Source: Fimbriimonadaceae bacterium
GTDB taxonomy: Bacteria; Armatimonadota; Fimbriimonadia; Fimbriimonadales; Fimbriimonadaceae
Reading direction: 5' to 3'
Assembly: GCA_025934835.1 (NCBI GenBank)
Contig: JAICWL010000035.1
Span: forward strand, 1 to 32,256
Length of the DNA: 32,256 nucleotides
Within the stretch, counting starts at the first letter, position 1; each line of letters opens with the position of its first letter. Shown one piece after another: positions 25,040-32,182 of the stretch. The translations under genes and the position numbers were made by a program. A model generated the notes under the pieces. It ran no database searches. It saw only the letters and a list, made by a program, of their open reading frames with translations, and was not told the origin of the DNA.

Positions 25040-26533
25040 TCACCCATTCCTAAACCCGTCCAGGCTCGCCCAGGCTCCGCGTTCCTCCTCCTGCTCACCG
25101 TGCGGCGACCCGCCGCGCGCCGCCTTCAGTATCGCGCCCAGTTCTGCAGGCGGCTCGCCCACGCTCCAGTGCGCGAATTCGCGCCCCAGCAGCCCGGTAT
25201 CGAGATGCCCGGCACTGAACTCGGCGCTCGCGAGCACGTCCAGCAGATACCCGATATTCGTCCGAATGCCGAGCACGTGGAAATCCGCCAGCGCCTGCGC
25301 CAGTCGCCCGATAGCCACTTCCCGCGTCTCGCCGTGCGCGATCACTTTGGCCGCGAGGGAGTCGTAGAATCGCGGAACCTCGAGCCCCTGCGCATATCCC
25401 GAGTCCACCCGAATGCCCGGCCCCCGCGGCTCATCCCATGCGCGGATCTTCCCGGAGCTCGGGGCGAACTCCTGCTCCGGGTTCTCCGCGACGATCCTGG
25501 CCTCGATCGCGTGCCCTTTCAGCGCGCTTCGATCCCCCTCGATAAGCCTGGGATCGAACCGCAGAGGCTCACCCGACGCGACTCGAAGCTGCCATTCGAC
25601 GAGATCGAGCCCGGTGATCGCTTCCGTAACCGGGTGCTCCACCTGCAGCCGGGCGTTCACCTCCAGGAAGTAGAACTCGCTCCCTGCGGGGTCGACGATA
25701 AACTCCACCGTGCCGGCGCCAACATATCCTGCATCCCGGGCGAGCCGCTGGGCCGCAGCCCGCATGGAATCCCACATCGACGCGTCCTCGCTCCAGAGCG
25801 GCGTCGGAGATTCCTCGATAAGCTTTTGATGCCGGCGCTGGATGGAGCACTCGCGCTCGAATAGCGGCGCGACCGTCCCGTGCGAGTCCGCGATGATTTG
25901 CGTCTCGATGTGCCTGGGGCGTTCGATCAATTTCTCGACCATCATCTCGCCATCGCCAAACGCCTTGAGCGCCTCATCCCGGGCAACCGAGAGCAGCCCC
26001 GGCATTTCGTCTGGCGCCCTCACCACGCGCATGCCGCGCCCGCCGCCGCCCGCCGCTGCCTTCAGCATCACGGGGTAGCCCAACCCACTCGCAGCCTCGA
26101 TTAGCTGCTCGTCGCTGGCGCCGGGGTCGAAGAATCCGGGCACGATCGGCACTCCGGCTTCCACCGCCAGCTTCTTGGCCGAAATCTTCGATCCGAGCCT
26201 CTCCATCGCCTCGGGAGGCGGGCCCACGAAAACGATGCCCTCGTCCCGACAGGCCCTGGAAAGCTCCGGACGCTCGCTAAGGAATCCATAGCCGGGGTGA
26301 ATCGCGTCCGCTCCGGTCGCCTTGGCGGCAGCGATCAGCTTGTCGATGCGCAGGTAGCTCTCGCCCGCTGCGGAAGGACCCAGATCGACCATCTCGTCCG
26401 CTAGAGAGGCGTGCAAACTGCCGCGATCGGCTTCGCTCGCCACTCCCACGGTTGCGATCCCCATACGCCTGGCCGTGCGGATAACCCGCACCGCGATCTC
26501 CGCGCGATTTGCGATCAGCAGCTTGCGGATCAT
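25040..26533 (-). CDS. Biotin carboxylase subunit of an acyl-CoA carboxylase (probably methylcrotonyl-CoA type), no BCCP
   Basis: The 497-residue product has the full biotin carboxylase fold: MIRKLLIANRAEIAVRVIRT, HPGYGFLSERPELS, the ATP-grasp glycine loop KAAAGGGGRGMR, HIETQIIADSHGT, RECSIQRRHQKLIEESP and EVNARLQVEHPVTEAITG. This class uses ATP and bicarbonate to carboxylate biotin. Its context beside a methylglutaconyl-CoA-hydratase-like gene suggests the leucine pathway. In methylcrotonyl- and propionyl-CoA carboxylases this chain continues for about 160 residues with a BT and a biotinyl domain. Here it stops at WASLDGFRNG, where the BT domain would begin, and no MKM biotin site is present. 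The ATG overlaps the upstream stop (ATGA). The carrier protein must be elsewhere, or the gene is truncated. Confidence 0.88.
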   Translation of the reverse strand: MIRKLLIANRAEIAVRVIRTARRMGIATVGVASEADRGSLHASLADEMVDLGPSAAGESYLRIDKLIAAAKATGADAIHPGYGFLSERPELSRACRDEGIVFVGPPPEAMERLGSKISAKKLAVEAGVPIVPGFFDPGASDEQLIEAASGLGYPVMLKAAAGGGGRGMRVVRAPDEMPGLLSVARDEALKAFGDGEMMVEKLIERPRHIETQIIADSHGTVAPLFERECSIQRRHQKLIEESPTPLWSEDASMWDSMRAAAQRLARDAGYVGAGTVEFIVDPAGSEFYFLEVNARLQVEHPVTEAITGLDLVEWQLRVASGEPLRFDPRLIEGDRSALKGHAIEARIVAENPEQEFAPSSGKIRAWDEPRGPGIRVDSGYAQGLEVPRFYDSLAAKVIAHGETREVAIGRLAQALADFHVLGIRTNIGYLLDVLASAEFSAGHLDTGLLGREFAHWSVGEPPAELGAILKAARGGSPHGEQEEERGAWASLDGFRNG

Positions 26534-27282
26534 CGCTCGACCACGAACGATGCCTTGCGCTTTTCCAGAAACGCTCCGACACCCTCGCGAGCCTCCTCGC
26601 CCGCGCGCGCCGACGCCAGCAGCCTGGCGCTTTCGTCGAGACTCGGCGGCGAGACGGCAATCCGCTTGGATTGCGCAACGGCCCTCGGGCCCGACGCCAG
26701 CACCGCGCGAATCTTCCGCTCGAGAGCCTGATCGAGCGCCTCCGGCTCGGCGATCTCGTGCACCAGACCCATTCTTAGAGCGGCCTCCGCAGCGAAAGCC
26801 TCTCCCGTCGAGAACCATGCCCGAGCGTTCCCATGACCGATCTTCGCAACGACGAACGGCGATATCGTCGCGGGGATCAGACCAAGCCGCACCTCGCTGA
26901 ACGCGAACTTCGCCTGAGTGGAGGCCACCGCCACGTCTGCCGCGCATACAAGCCCACAGCCGCCGCCGAATGCGGCTCCCTGCACACGTGCCACGACCAC
27001 CGCCGGACACTCGACGATCGCCTGGTAAAGCCGCGCGAGAGCTAGCGCGTCTCGCGCATTCTCGTCCTCCGTATAGCTCGCGGCCTTGCGCATCCACTGC
27101 AGGTCGCCTCCGGCACAAAACGCCTCGCCCACGCTTTGGATCGCCACGGCCCGCACCGCCGGGTCCAGCTCGGCGAACGCGCCGGCGAGACGCCCGATGA
27201 GTTCGTCGTTGAATGCGTTGCGCACTTCGGGTCTGTCGATGGTCAGCCGCAGCACCGGCCCTTCGCGCTCTGCCCTCAGCAT
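26530..27282 (-). CDS. Enoyl-CoA hydratase family, probable methylglutaconyl-CoA hydratase
   Basis: This 250-residue crotonase has the expected oxyanion-hole lines (FCAGGDLQWMRKAAS and VQGAAFGGGCGLVCAADVAV) and the segment FSEVRLGLIPATISPFVV, in which GLIPATISP is typical of methylglutaconyl-CoA hydratase (LiuC) of leucine breakdown. That enzyme hydrates 3-methylglutaconyl-CoA to HMG-CoA, the step after the biotin-dependent carboxylation. The adjoining biotin carboxylase, which overlaps it by 4 nt, fits this order. The start ATG at 27282 has a CATACT box 6 nt upstream and no ribosome binding site. A general enoyl-CoA hydratase is the alternative. No acyl-CoA dehydrogenase or carboxyltransferase is in the window. 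Confidence 0.85.
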   Translation of the reverse strand: MLRAEREGPVLRLTIDRPEVRNAFNDELIGRLAGAFAELDPAVRAVAIQSVGEAFCAGGDLQWMRKAASYTEDENARDALALARLYQAIVECPAVVVARVQGAAFGGGCGLVCAADVAVASTQAKFAFSEVRLGLIPATISPFVVAKIGHGNARAWFSTGEAFAAEAALRMGLVHEIAEPEALDQALERKIRAVLASGPRAVAQSKRIAVSPPSLDESARLLASARAGEEAREGVGAFLEKRKASFVVER

Positions 27283-27288
27283 GGGTGC

Positions 27289-27294
27289 AGTATG
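27289..27294 (-). promoter_or_regulatory. -10-like box for the hydratase gene
   Basis: CATACT on the minus strand ends 6 nt before the ATG at 27282. It lies within a few bases of the divergent box at 27298, so the two promoters probably overlap. Confidence 0.3.
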
Positions 27295-27297
27295 GCG

Positions 27298-27303
27298 TAT
27301 CCT
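27298..27303 (+). promoter_or_regulatory. -10 box close to the YcxB-like gene
   Basis: TATCCT ends 7 nt before the GTG at 27311, with no Shine-Dalgarno sequence. This again suggests a leaderless transcript and supports the GTG start over an ATG at 27281, which lies upstream of the box. Confidence 0.4.
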
Positions 27304-27310
27304 CTTTCCC

Positions 27311-27790
27311 GTGCGGTCCCGACCGTTTCAACTGGCAAGGGCGCAGCTTGCGTGGATCGCCGCCGAGGAATACGTGCGCCAATTCTGGTGGTTCGCGGGC
27401 GTCATTCCGCTCTTCGGCATCATCGCTTTTGCCTTTGGCGGGCAGTCGCTTCTTCGCGGCATCGGGCTCTTCGCGATTCTATGGCCGCTCACTATCCCGG
27501 CGCGAGCGGCGCTCGCGACGGACAAAGTCGGAAAGACGCTCTCGACCCCGACGGTGCTGATCGCCGAAGGAGATTCGCTGTACTTCCAGGGCGAGAATGG
27601 CCAGGGGTTTCGGCTCCGCCTCGATTCGGTGCGCCAGATCGTGAGCCGAAAAGGCTTCTACATCCTTCGCTTGCGGCGAATGGGCTTCGTGCCCGTCCCG
27701 GAATCTGCGCTGGAGGAACCCAAGCTGCGCGAGCTGTTCGAGCACGTCGCCACGCCCGGCCAGCGCCCCAGTTCCTCGGCCATCTCGTAG
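27311..27790 (+). CDS. YcxB-like small membrane protein
   Basis: This 159-residue protein has two hydrophobic segments (FWWFAGVIPLFGIIAFAFGG and GIGLFAILWPLTIPARAAL). A soluble C-terminal domain follows (LIAEGDSLYFQGENGQGFRL, then SVRQIVSRKGFYILRL and VPVPESALEE) that resembles the YcxB-like C-terminal domain, a PH-like fold found in small bacterial membrane proteins of unknown function. The reading frame is open further upstream, but those residues are antisense to the hydratase gene, so GTG 27311 is preferred. Its last 133 nt overlap the 3' end of surE on the opposite strand. Confidence 0.65.
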   Translation: MRSRPFQLARAQLAWIAAEEYVRQFWWFAGVIPLFGIIAFAFGGQSLLRGIGLFAILWPLTIPARAALATDKVGKTLSTPTVLIAEGDSLYFQGENGQGFRLRLDSVRQIVSRKGFYILRLRRMGFVPVPESALEEPKLRELFEHVATPGQRPSSSAIS

Positions 27791-28512
27791 TCCGTCCAAT
27801 CCAGCGTCACCGGGGTCACACTCACAAAACCCTCGTTGACCGCGTGCACATCCGTGCCCTCTTGGCCAGCCGGGTTCATCACAACCACTCCGCCCTGCCA
27901 GTAGTACGGCCTGCCCCAAGGGTCGGAACGCATCTCCACGCGATCCTTGTACACCCGTCGGCCCATCGAAGTAATACGAGTTCCCCGGATCTCGGCGGAC
28001 TGCACCGCCGGAATATTCACGTTAAGAAAGCTCAGCGGCCGCAACGGACAAGTCGTAATAAGCGCCCAGTTTTCTTCGAGCCATTGAGCGCCGGTTTCGT
28101 AATGCAGAGGAGCGCCTGTGACGAAGCACGCCATGCTGATTGCCGCCGAGCGAACCCCGTTGATCGTCCCCTCCATGGCGCCCGCCACAGTGCCGGAGTA
28201 GGTCACGTCGAAACCCAGGTTCGGCCCGTTGTTGATGCCGCTCAGTACGAGGTCGCAACCGTCCGGAAACCCGATCGTCAAGGCAACGTTGACGCAGTCG
28301 ACGGGGAACCCGTTCACTTCGAACGCCTCGCACCCATCCCACTCGAAATCGGCGACTCGAAGCGGGTCGCGAAGAGTCATGGCGTGCGCGCAAGCCGAAC
28401 GCTCGCGATCCGGCGCCACGATCTTCACCTCTCCGAACTTCTTGGCCACGGCGACGATCGCATCGAGCCCGGGCGCGCGGATGCCGTCGTCGTTCGTGAT
28501 CAGGATCCGCAT
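27658..28512 (-). CDS. surE: 5'/3'-nucleotidase SurE, with C-terminal extension
   Basis: This 284-residue protein carries the SurE metal site (MRILITNDDGIRAPG), DRERSACAHAMTL, and the SGINNGPNLGFDVTYSGTVA signature. SurE is a divalent-metal-dependent phosphatase acting on nucleoside monophosphates, usually about 250 residues and cytoplasmic. Family homology ends near VTPVTLDWTDYEMAEEL. The last 30 or so residues (beginning ATCSNSSRSLGSSSADSG) are low-complexity and read antisense through the YcxB-like gene, giving a 133-nt convergent overlap. That suggests a lost ancestral stop codon. The ATG at 28512 has no Shine-Dalgarno sequence and lies 16 nt after the small upstream gene. Confidence 0.93.
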   Translation of the reverse strand: MRILITNDDGIRAPGLDAIVAVAKKFGEVKIVAPDRERSACAHAMTLRDPLRVADFEWDGCEAFEVNGFPVDCVNVALTIGFPDGCDLVLSGINNGPNLGFDVTYSGTVAGAMEGTINGVRSAAISMACFVTGAPLHYETGAQWLEENWALITTCPLRPLSFLNVNIPAVQSAEIRGTRITSMGRRVYKDRVEMRSDPWGRPYYWQGGVVVMNPAGQEGTDVHAVNEGFVSVTPVTLDWTDYEMAEELGRWPGVATCSNSSRSLGSSSADSGTGTKPIRRKRRM

Positions 28513-28528
28513 CGGAAAGGGAGAAGTC

Positions 28529-28735
28529 TCACTGCGCGATCTTGACCGAGCGCACGTTGTAAATCGCGAGGTAGATCAGCTCTCCCCCGGACTTCTTGAC
28601 GACCAGCCAGATCGAGTCGACGGCCACGAGAGTGCCCGAATCCAGGTGCGGGCCGGACTGATCGCTCGATATCACCTCGACCGTATGGCCGATATGGCGA
28701 GTCAGAACCGATTCCCTTAAGTGCGGAGTTTCCAT
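28529..28735 (-). CDS. Small conserved-looking protein, possibly LSm-like
   Basis: This 68-residue product reads as a compact beta-rich protein: SVLTRHIGHTVEVISSDQSG, then DSGTLVAVDSIWLVVKKSGG and ELIYLAIYNVRSVKIA. The strand order and spacing resemble a small LSm/Sm-like barrel, but I cannot assign a family with confidence. The ATG at 28735 is preferred to a TTG two codons earlier. A TAAACT box lies 9 nt upstream, so the message may be leaderless. SurE follows after 16 nt and is probably in the same transcript. Confidence 0.6.
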   Translation of the reverse strand: METPHLRESVLTRHIGHTVEVISSDQSGPHLDSGTLVAVDSIWLVVKKSGGELIYLAIYNVRSVKIAQ

Positions 28736-28744
28736 TGGCAACGC

Positions 28745-28750
28745 AGTTTA
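28745..28750 (-). promoter_or_regulatory. -10 box close to the small LSm-like gene
   Basis: TAAACT on the minus strand ends 9 nt before the ATG at 28735, with no ribosome binding site between. It probably drives the small gene and surE. Confidence 0.4.
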
Positions 28751-28777
28751 ACCGCTGTTCCCGAACTGTCCGCTTCC

Positions 28778-29830
28778 TCAGGGCTTTTTGAGGCCGCGGC
28801 CGAGCGTCTTCGACCGAAGCTGTCTGTGCGGGTCGATGAACGTCTCGTGATCCTCGTACACCCACGGCGTATTCCAAAGGAGCCGCAGCGCCGTGGTGAT
28901 CGGCATGCAGTGGAACCGGTCTGGATACTGCCGGGCGATCTCCTCTTCGATCTGCCGCACGTAGCGCGCAGGCGCCTGCGGGAAAAGGTGGTGCGCCACG
29001 TGGGCGCCAAAGTGGCTGTGCCAGCTATCGAGCCATCCGAACGGCTTGGGAAGCGTGACGCTAAGAGAAGTTGCGAGCACGTCGCGGTCGTCTGCTAGCG
29101 GGTTCAAAAAGTGGTTCGTGGCGATGTAGCTGATCGCGATCACGTTCCCTACCATCAGCGGCACGAGGTAGCCCCAGATCAGCACCTGGCTGCCGAGCAT
29201 CGCCGTCAACGTCACCCATGCCGCCATCGGAATGATCGTCTCCGCGACGATCACCAAGCGCTGGCGGTTTGTGGATTTCGGGCTGCGAAGGTAGGTAACC
29301 ACCATCCGGAGCGTCTGCTGCGTCATCCGATAGGAAAACGAGCTGAAAATGATGAGGTTCCGCGCAAGCGGAGAGAGCCGGTAAAGCGCTCTCAGCACTG
29401 AATTGTGCTTGTAATCCTCGATTGTGAACAGGTGGTCCGGATCAACGCCCTCGACCTGCGTGTTGTTGTGATGGTCCGCGTTATGCCATCGGCGCCATAG
29501 ATACGGCCCAATGCCGAACGGGCTGAACCCGACGCCCGCGAGGATATCCCGCAACACCAGATTCTTGATCGTTCCCCCGTGGCAGATGTCGTGAGAAACG
29601 AAGCCCATGCAAGCGAACGAGTGCCCGATCACCAGCGCGATGATCGGAGCTGTCCACCATGAAAAATGCGCGGTCAGCAGCCAGAGTCCGACTCCGATGA
29701 TCGCCGAGTGGGGGATGAACCACAGCAGGCTGGCATATTCAGGCTGAAGGTATTCCGGCGGGAGCGCCTTCTTGACGGAGTTTCGGTAATTGGGAATGCT
29801 AGAGGTTGGTCGTTCGGATACTGCGGCCAT
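28778..29830 (-). CDS. Membrane fatty acid desaturase
   Basis: This 350-residue protein has the three histidine boxes of membrane di-iron desaturases: HDICHGG (His80, His84), HNADHHNNT (starting at His116) and HVAHHLFP near the C-terminus. At least four membrane segments flank them (for example FIPHSAIIGVGLWLLTAH and GYLVPLMVGNVIAISYI). Such enzymes insert double bonds into acyl chains using oxygen and reduced electron carriers; related members hydroxylate lipids or carotenoids, so the exact reaction is open. The ATG at 29830 is chosen because the 45 extra residues of a longer reading are charged and not family-like. It is divergent from pilB. Confidence 0.88.
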   Translation of the reverse strand: MAAVSERPTSSIPNYRNSVKKALPPEYLQPEYASLLWFIPHSAIIGVGLWLLTAHFSWWTAPIIALVIGHSFACMGFVSHDICHGGTIKNLVLRDILAGVGFSPFGIGPYLWRRWHNADHHNNTQVEGVDPDHLFTIEDYKHNSVLRALYRLSPLARNLIIFSSFSYRMTQQTLRMVVTYLRSPKSTNRQRLVIVAETIIPMAAWVTLTAMLGSQVLIWGYLVPLMVGNVIAISYIATNHFLNPLADDRDVLATSLSVTLPKPFGWLDSWHSHFGAHVAHHLFPQAPARYVRQIEEEIARQYPDRFHCMPITTALRLLWNTPWVYEDHETFIDPHRQLRSKTLGRGLKKP

Positions 29831-29873
29831 AGATCTGTCCGGCAAGAGCTCGCGCCTTCGACAAACGCTTGCG

Positions 29874-29879
29874 AGTTTA
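29874..29879 (-). promoter_or_regulatory. Possible -10 box for the desaturase gene
   Basis: TAAACT on the minus strand lies 43 nt before the ATG at 29830, within the 238-nt divergent gap. No clear -35 box is seen. Confidence 0.25.
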
Positions 29880-29970
29880 TTTTGACGAACGCGCGACCGT
29901 TCTTGCTCCCTCTTTGGGTCATCTGCGTGATTCCAAATGGGATATTGCGGATTTGCAGTGCGCATTCGCC

Positions 29971-29976
29971 TACAAT
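29971..29976 (+). promoter_or_regulatory. Possible -10 box for pilB
   Basis: TACAAT lies 92 nt before the pilB ATG. A TTGCGG at 29945 is a poor -35 candidate at 20-bp spacing. The rest of the 238-nt divergent gap (29831-30068) shows nothing further. Confidence 0.3.
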
Positions 29977-30068
29977 CGCGCGAATGCCGCGCCCAACCGC
30001 TTTTTTACCGGGCTGGTATCGTGCCTGCCGCGCCGACAATTGATTCATCGGGGCTCCGGGATCGATGC

Positions 30069-31820
30069 ATGGCGACTAAGCGCAAACGGCTGGGTGAACT
30101 TCTCGTTTCTCTAAGGCTTCTCTCTTCCGAGCAGCTCGAGCAGGCGCTTGCTGCCAAGAAGGACGATGAGGCGCCGCTCGGCACAGTTCTCGTTCAGCTC
30201 GGGTTCATCTCCGAAGAGCTGCTGCTGAACGCCCTGGCCGCGCAAATCGGCGTTTGGCCCTGGCGGCTCGAAGAGCGGCCGCCCGATCCCAAAGCCGTAA
30301 AGCTGCTTCCCGCCGAAATCAGCAAAGCCCATCAGATCCTGCCCGTCGAGATCCGCAGCGATCTTCTCGTGCTGGCCATGGTGAACCCGCTCGATATCAT
30401 GGCGATCGAGCGCGTGCGCACCGTCACCGGCATGCGCATCGAACCCGTGCTGGCCGACGCTCAACGACTCGCCAAAGCGATCGACGACGCGCACGGCGGC
30501 GGAAGAAAGCGACTTACGGAAAACCTCGACGAGCTCGTCGAGATGGCGCTAAAAGATTTCAACGTCAGCTCCAAATCCAAGTCACAGGCCGAGACCATCA
30601 CGGACGCCGACACCAGGCCGGTCGTCGGGCTCGTCAATCAGCTCATCGTCGACGCCATTCGGGCCAAAGCGAGCGATATCCACATCGAGCCCCGCGCCGA
30701 CAGGGTCGACGTCCGCTACCGAATCGACGGACAGCTCATCAAGGGCCGCGACCTGCCGAGCAGCCTTCTGCCGATGCTCACCACGCGACTCAAAATCATG
30801 GCCGAGATCGACATCGTCGAATTCCGCATCCCGCAAGACGGCAGAATCTCGGTGCAGATCGACGGCCGAAATGTCGACCTGCGCATGTCGGTGTTGCCCA
30901 ACCACTACGGCCAGAGAATCGTTCTCAGAATCCTCGACAAATCGTTCGGCATCAAAATGCTCGACGAGCTTGGCTTCACCGAGAGGCATTTGGCTCTCTT
31001 CCGCTCGCTGGTCAGCAAACCGTACGGCATGTTCCTCGTCACCGGCCCGACGGGAAGCGGCAAGACGACCACGCTTTATGCCGCGCCCGCGGACCTTCGC
31101 AGCTCGACGAACAACATCATGACCTGCGAAGATCCCATCGAATACGACATCGACGGCATCAACCAGTCGCAGGTCAACGAAAAGGTCGGACTGACGTTCG
31201 CGAAGCAACTCCGCGCCACTTTGCGCCAAGACCCGGACGTGATCCTCGTTGGCGAGATTCGAGACGGCGAAACGGCCCAAACGGCCATCCGCGCCTCCCT
31301 GACCGGCCACATGGTGCTTAGCACGCTGCACTGCAACGATGCCCCTAGCGCGATTCCGAGACTGCTCGATATGGACGTCGACCCGTTCCTGCTGAGTACC
31401 TCGCTCATCGGCGTCATGTCCCAGCGGCTTCTGCGAAAGGTTTGTAGGCACTGCGCCGAGGACGTCGCCCCCTCGGAATCCGATCTAGCGATCCTCGAAG
31501 CCTACGGAGCGCCCGTGCCGGTCTCTGTCAAGAGGGCGAAGGGCTGCCCCGAATGCCACCAAACCGGGTATTCGGGTCGCTGGGCGATCCATGAAATCAT
31601 GCCCGTCGTGCCCGCGGTCGCCAGGCTGCTTGCCGCGCGCGAATCTATCGACACGATCTGCGAGGCCGCAACCGCGTTCGGATACGTACCGATGCAGATT
31701 CCCGCGCTGGCGGCCGTCATCTTGGGCGAAACGACCATGGACGAGGCCCAACGAGTCGTGTTCCTCGACGCCACCTACGCCGAAATGCAAAACGCCGCGA
31801 TCGGGCTCCGCGCCGCCTGA
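30069..31820 (+). CDS. pilB: Type IV pilus / type II secretion assembly ATPase (PilB/GspE)
   Basis: The 583-residue product starts with an MshEN-type N-terminal domain (LGELLVSLRLLSSEQLEQAL, ILPVEIRSDLLVLAMVNPLD). The GspE core follows: DIHIEPRADRVDVRYRIDG, Walker A GPTGSGKTTTLY (residues 326-333), the Asp box line MTCEDPIEYD, GINQSQVNEKVGLTFA, Walker B DPDVILVGEIRDGET and the His box SLTGHMVLSTLHCNDAP. A zinc-binding pair CRHC (459-462) and CPEC (493-496) is intact. The ATPase hexamer powers pilin assembly at the inner membrane. PilB and GspE cannot be told apart by sequence alone here. The ATG at 30069 is chosen because family homology begins there. No other pilus gene is in the window. Confidence 0.93.
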   Translation: MATKRKRLGELLVSLRLLSSEQLEQALAAKKDDEAPLGTVLVQLGFISEELLLNALAAQIGVWPWRLEERPPDPKAVKLLPAEISKAHQILPVEIRSDLLVLAMVNPLDIMAIERVRTVTGMRIEPVLADAQRLAKAIDDAHGGGRKRLTENLDELVEMALKDFNVSSKSKSQAETITDADTRPVVGLVNQLIVDAIRAKASDIHIEPRADRVDVRYRIDGQLIKGRDLPSSLLPMLTTRLKIMAEIDIVEFRIPQDGRISVQIDGRNVDLRMSVLPNHYGQRIVLRILDKSFGIKMLDELGFTERHLALFRSLVSKPYGMFLVTGPTGSGKTTTLYAAPADLRSSTNNIMTCEDPIEYDIDGINQSQVNEKVGLTFAKQLRATLRQDPDVILVGEIRDGETAQTAIRASLTGHMVLSTLHCNDAPSAIPRLLDMDVDPFLLSTSLIGVMSQRLLRKVCRHCAEDVAPSESDLAILEAYGAPVPVSVKRAKGCPECHQTGYSGRWAIHEIMPVVPAVARLLAARESIDTICEAATAFGYVPMQIPALAAVILGETTMDEAQRVVFLDATYAEMQNAAIGLRAA

Positions 31821-31834
31821 GGCAGGATCGCGGG

Positions 31835-32011
31835 GAGGAAGCGGCCGGTGGATGGGTCGTAGTAGCGGTGGCCAAGGAGCTTGAGGCCGCAGTCCTTGTC
31901 CTCTTGGTAGCCATAGGAGCCCGCGTACCCAAACAGGCCCCGGGGCGTGCCCATGCTGGCTACAAGCATGCCGAATGCATCGTAGGTCCGCGTTGCCGTC
32001 CTACTCTGCGA
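31835..32011 (-). pseudogene. Rhs/YD-repeat core fragment
   Basis: The minus strand encodes a short piece of the Rhs-associated core: TRTYDAFGMLVASMG, GLFGYAGSYGYQEDKDCGL, then KLLGHRYYDPSTGRFL. Rhs proteins are large YD-repeat shells carrying C-terminal toxins. Only about 55 residues remain. Upstream, the frame runs into a double-hairpin repeat at 32031. Downstream, homology stops right after GRFL, where a 'TxDP' line would be expected, and the frame then runs antisense into pilB. It is a remnant, ending 14 nt from the pilB stop codon. Confidence 0.7.
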
Positions 32012-32030
32012 GTAGCACAAGGCTCTTAAA

Positions 32031-32104
32031 CCCTCTCCCCGAGTGAGAGGGGTAGGGGTGAGGGTTTCCGGAGCCCTTCGCCCCGAGGGAGAAGGGTTGG
32101 GATG
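32031..32104. repeat. Double-hairpin intergenic repeat, copy 1
   Basis: This 74-nt unit is repeated at 32183 with only 2 differences. It starts with a CCCTCTCCCC / GAGAGGGG inverted repeat, followed by GTAGGGGTGAGGG, and then a second inverted repeat, CCCTTC with GAAGGG around a GC-rich centre. Both halves can fold into hairpins. The 78 nt between the copies (32105-32182) contain no gene I can recognise. Confidence 0.85.
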
Positions 32105-32182
32105 AGGGTTCGAGAGCCGTTCTTCTTACACCGCCAGCTGGGACAATAACGCCTTGAATGGCGCCATATCCGTAATAACATC

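Noticed and set aside
26534-27382. N-terminal extension of the biotin carboxylase to 27382
   Set aside because: The extra 283 residues are out of frame across the hydratase gene, Arg/Gly-rich, and the family start MIRKLLIANRAE is at 26533.
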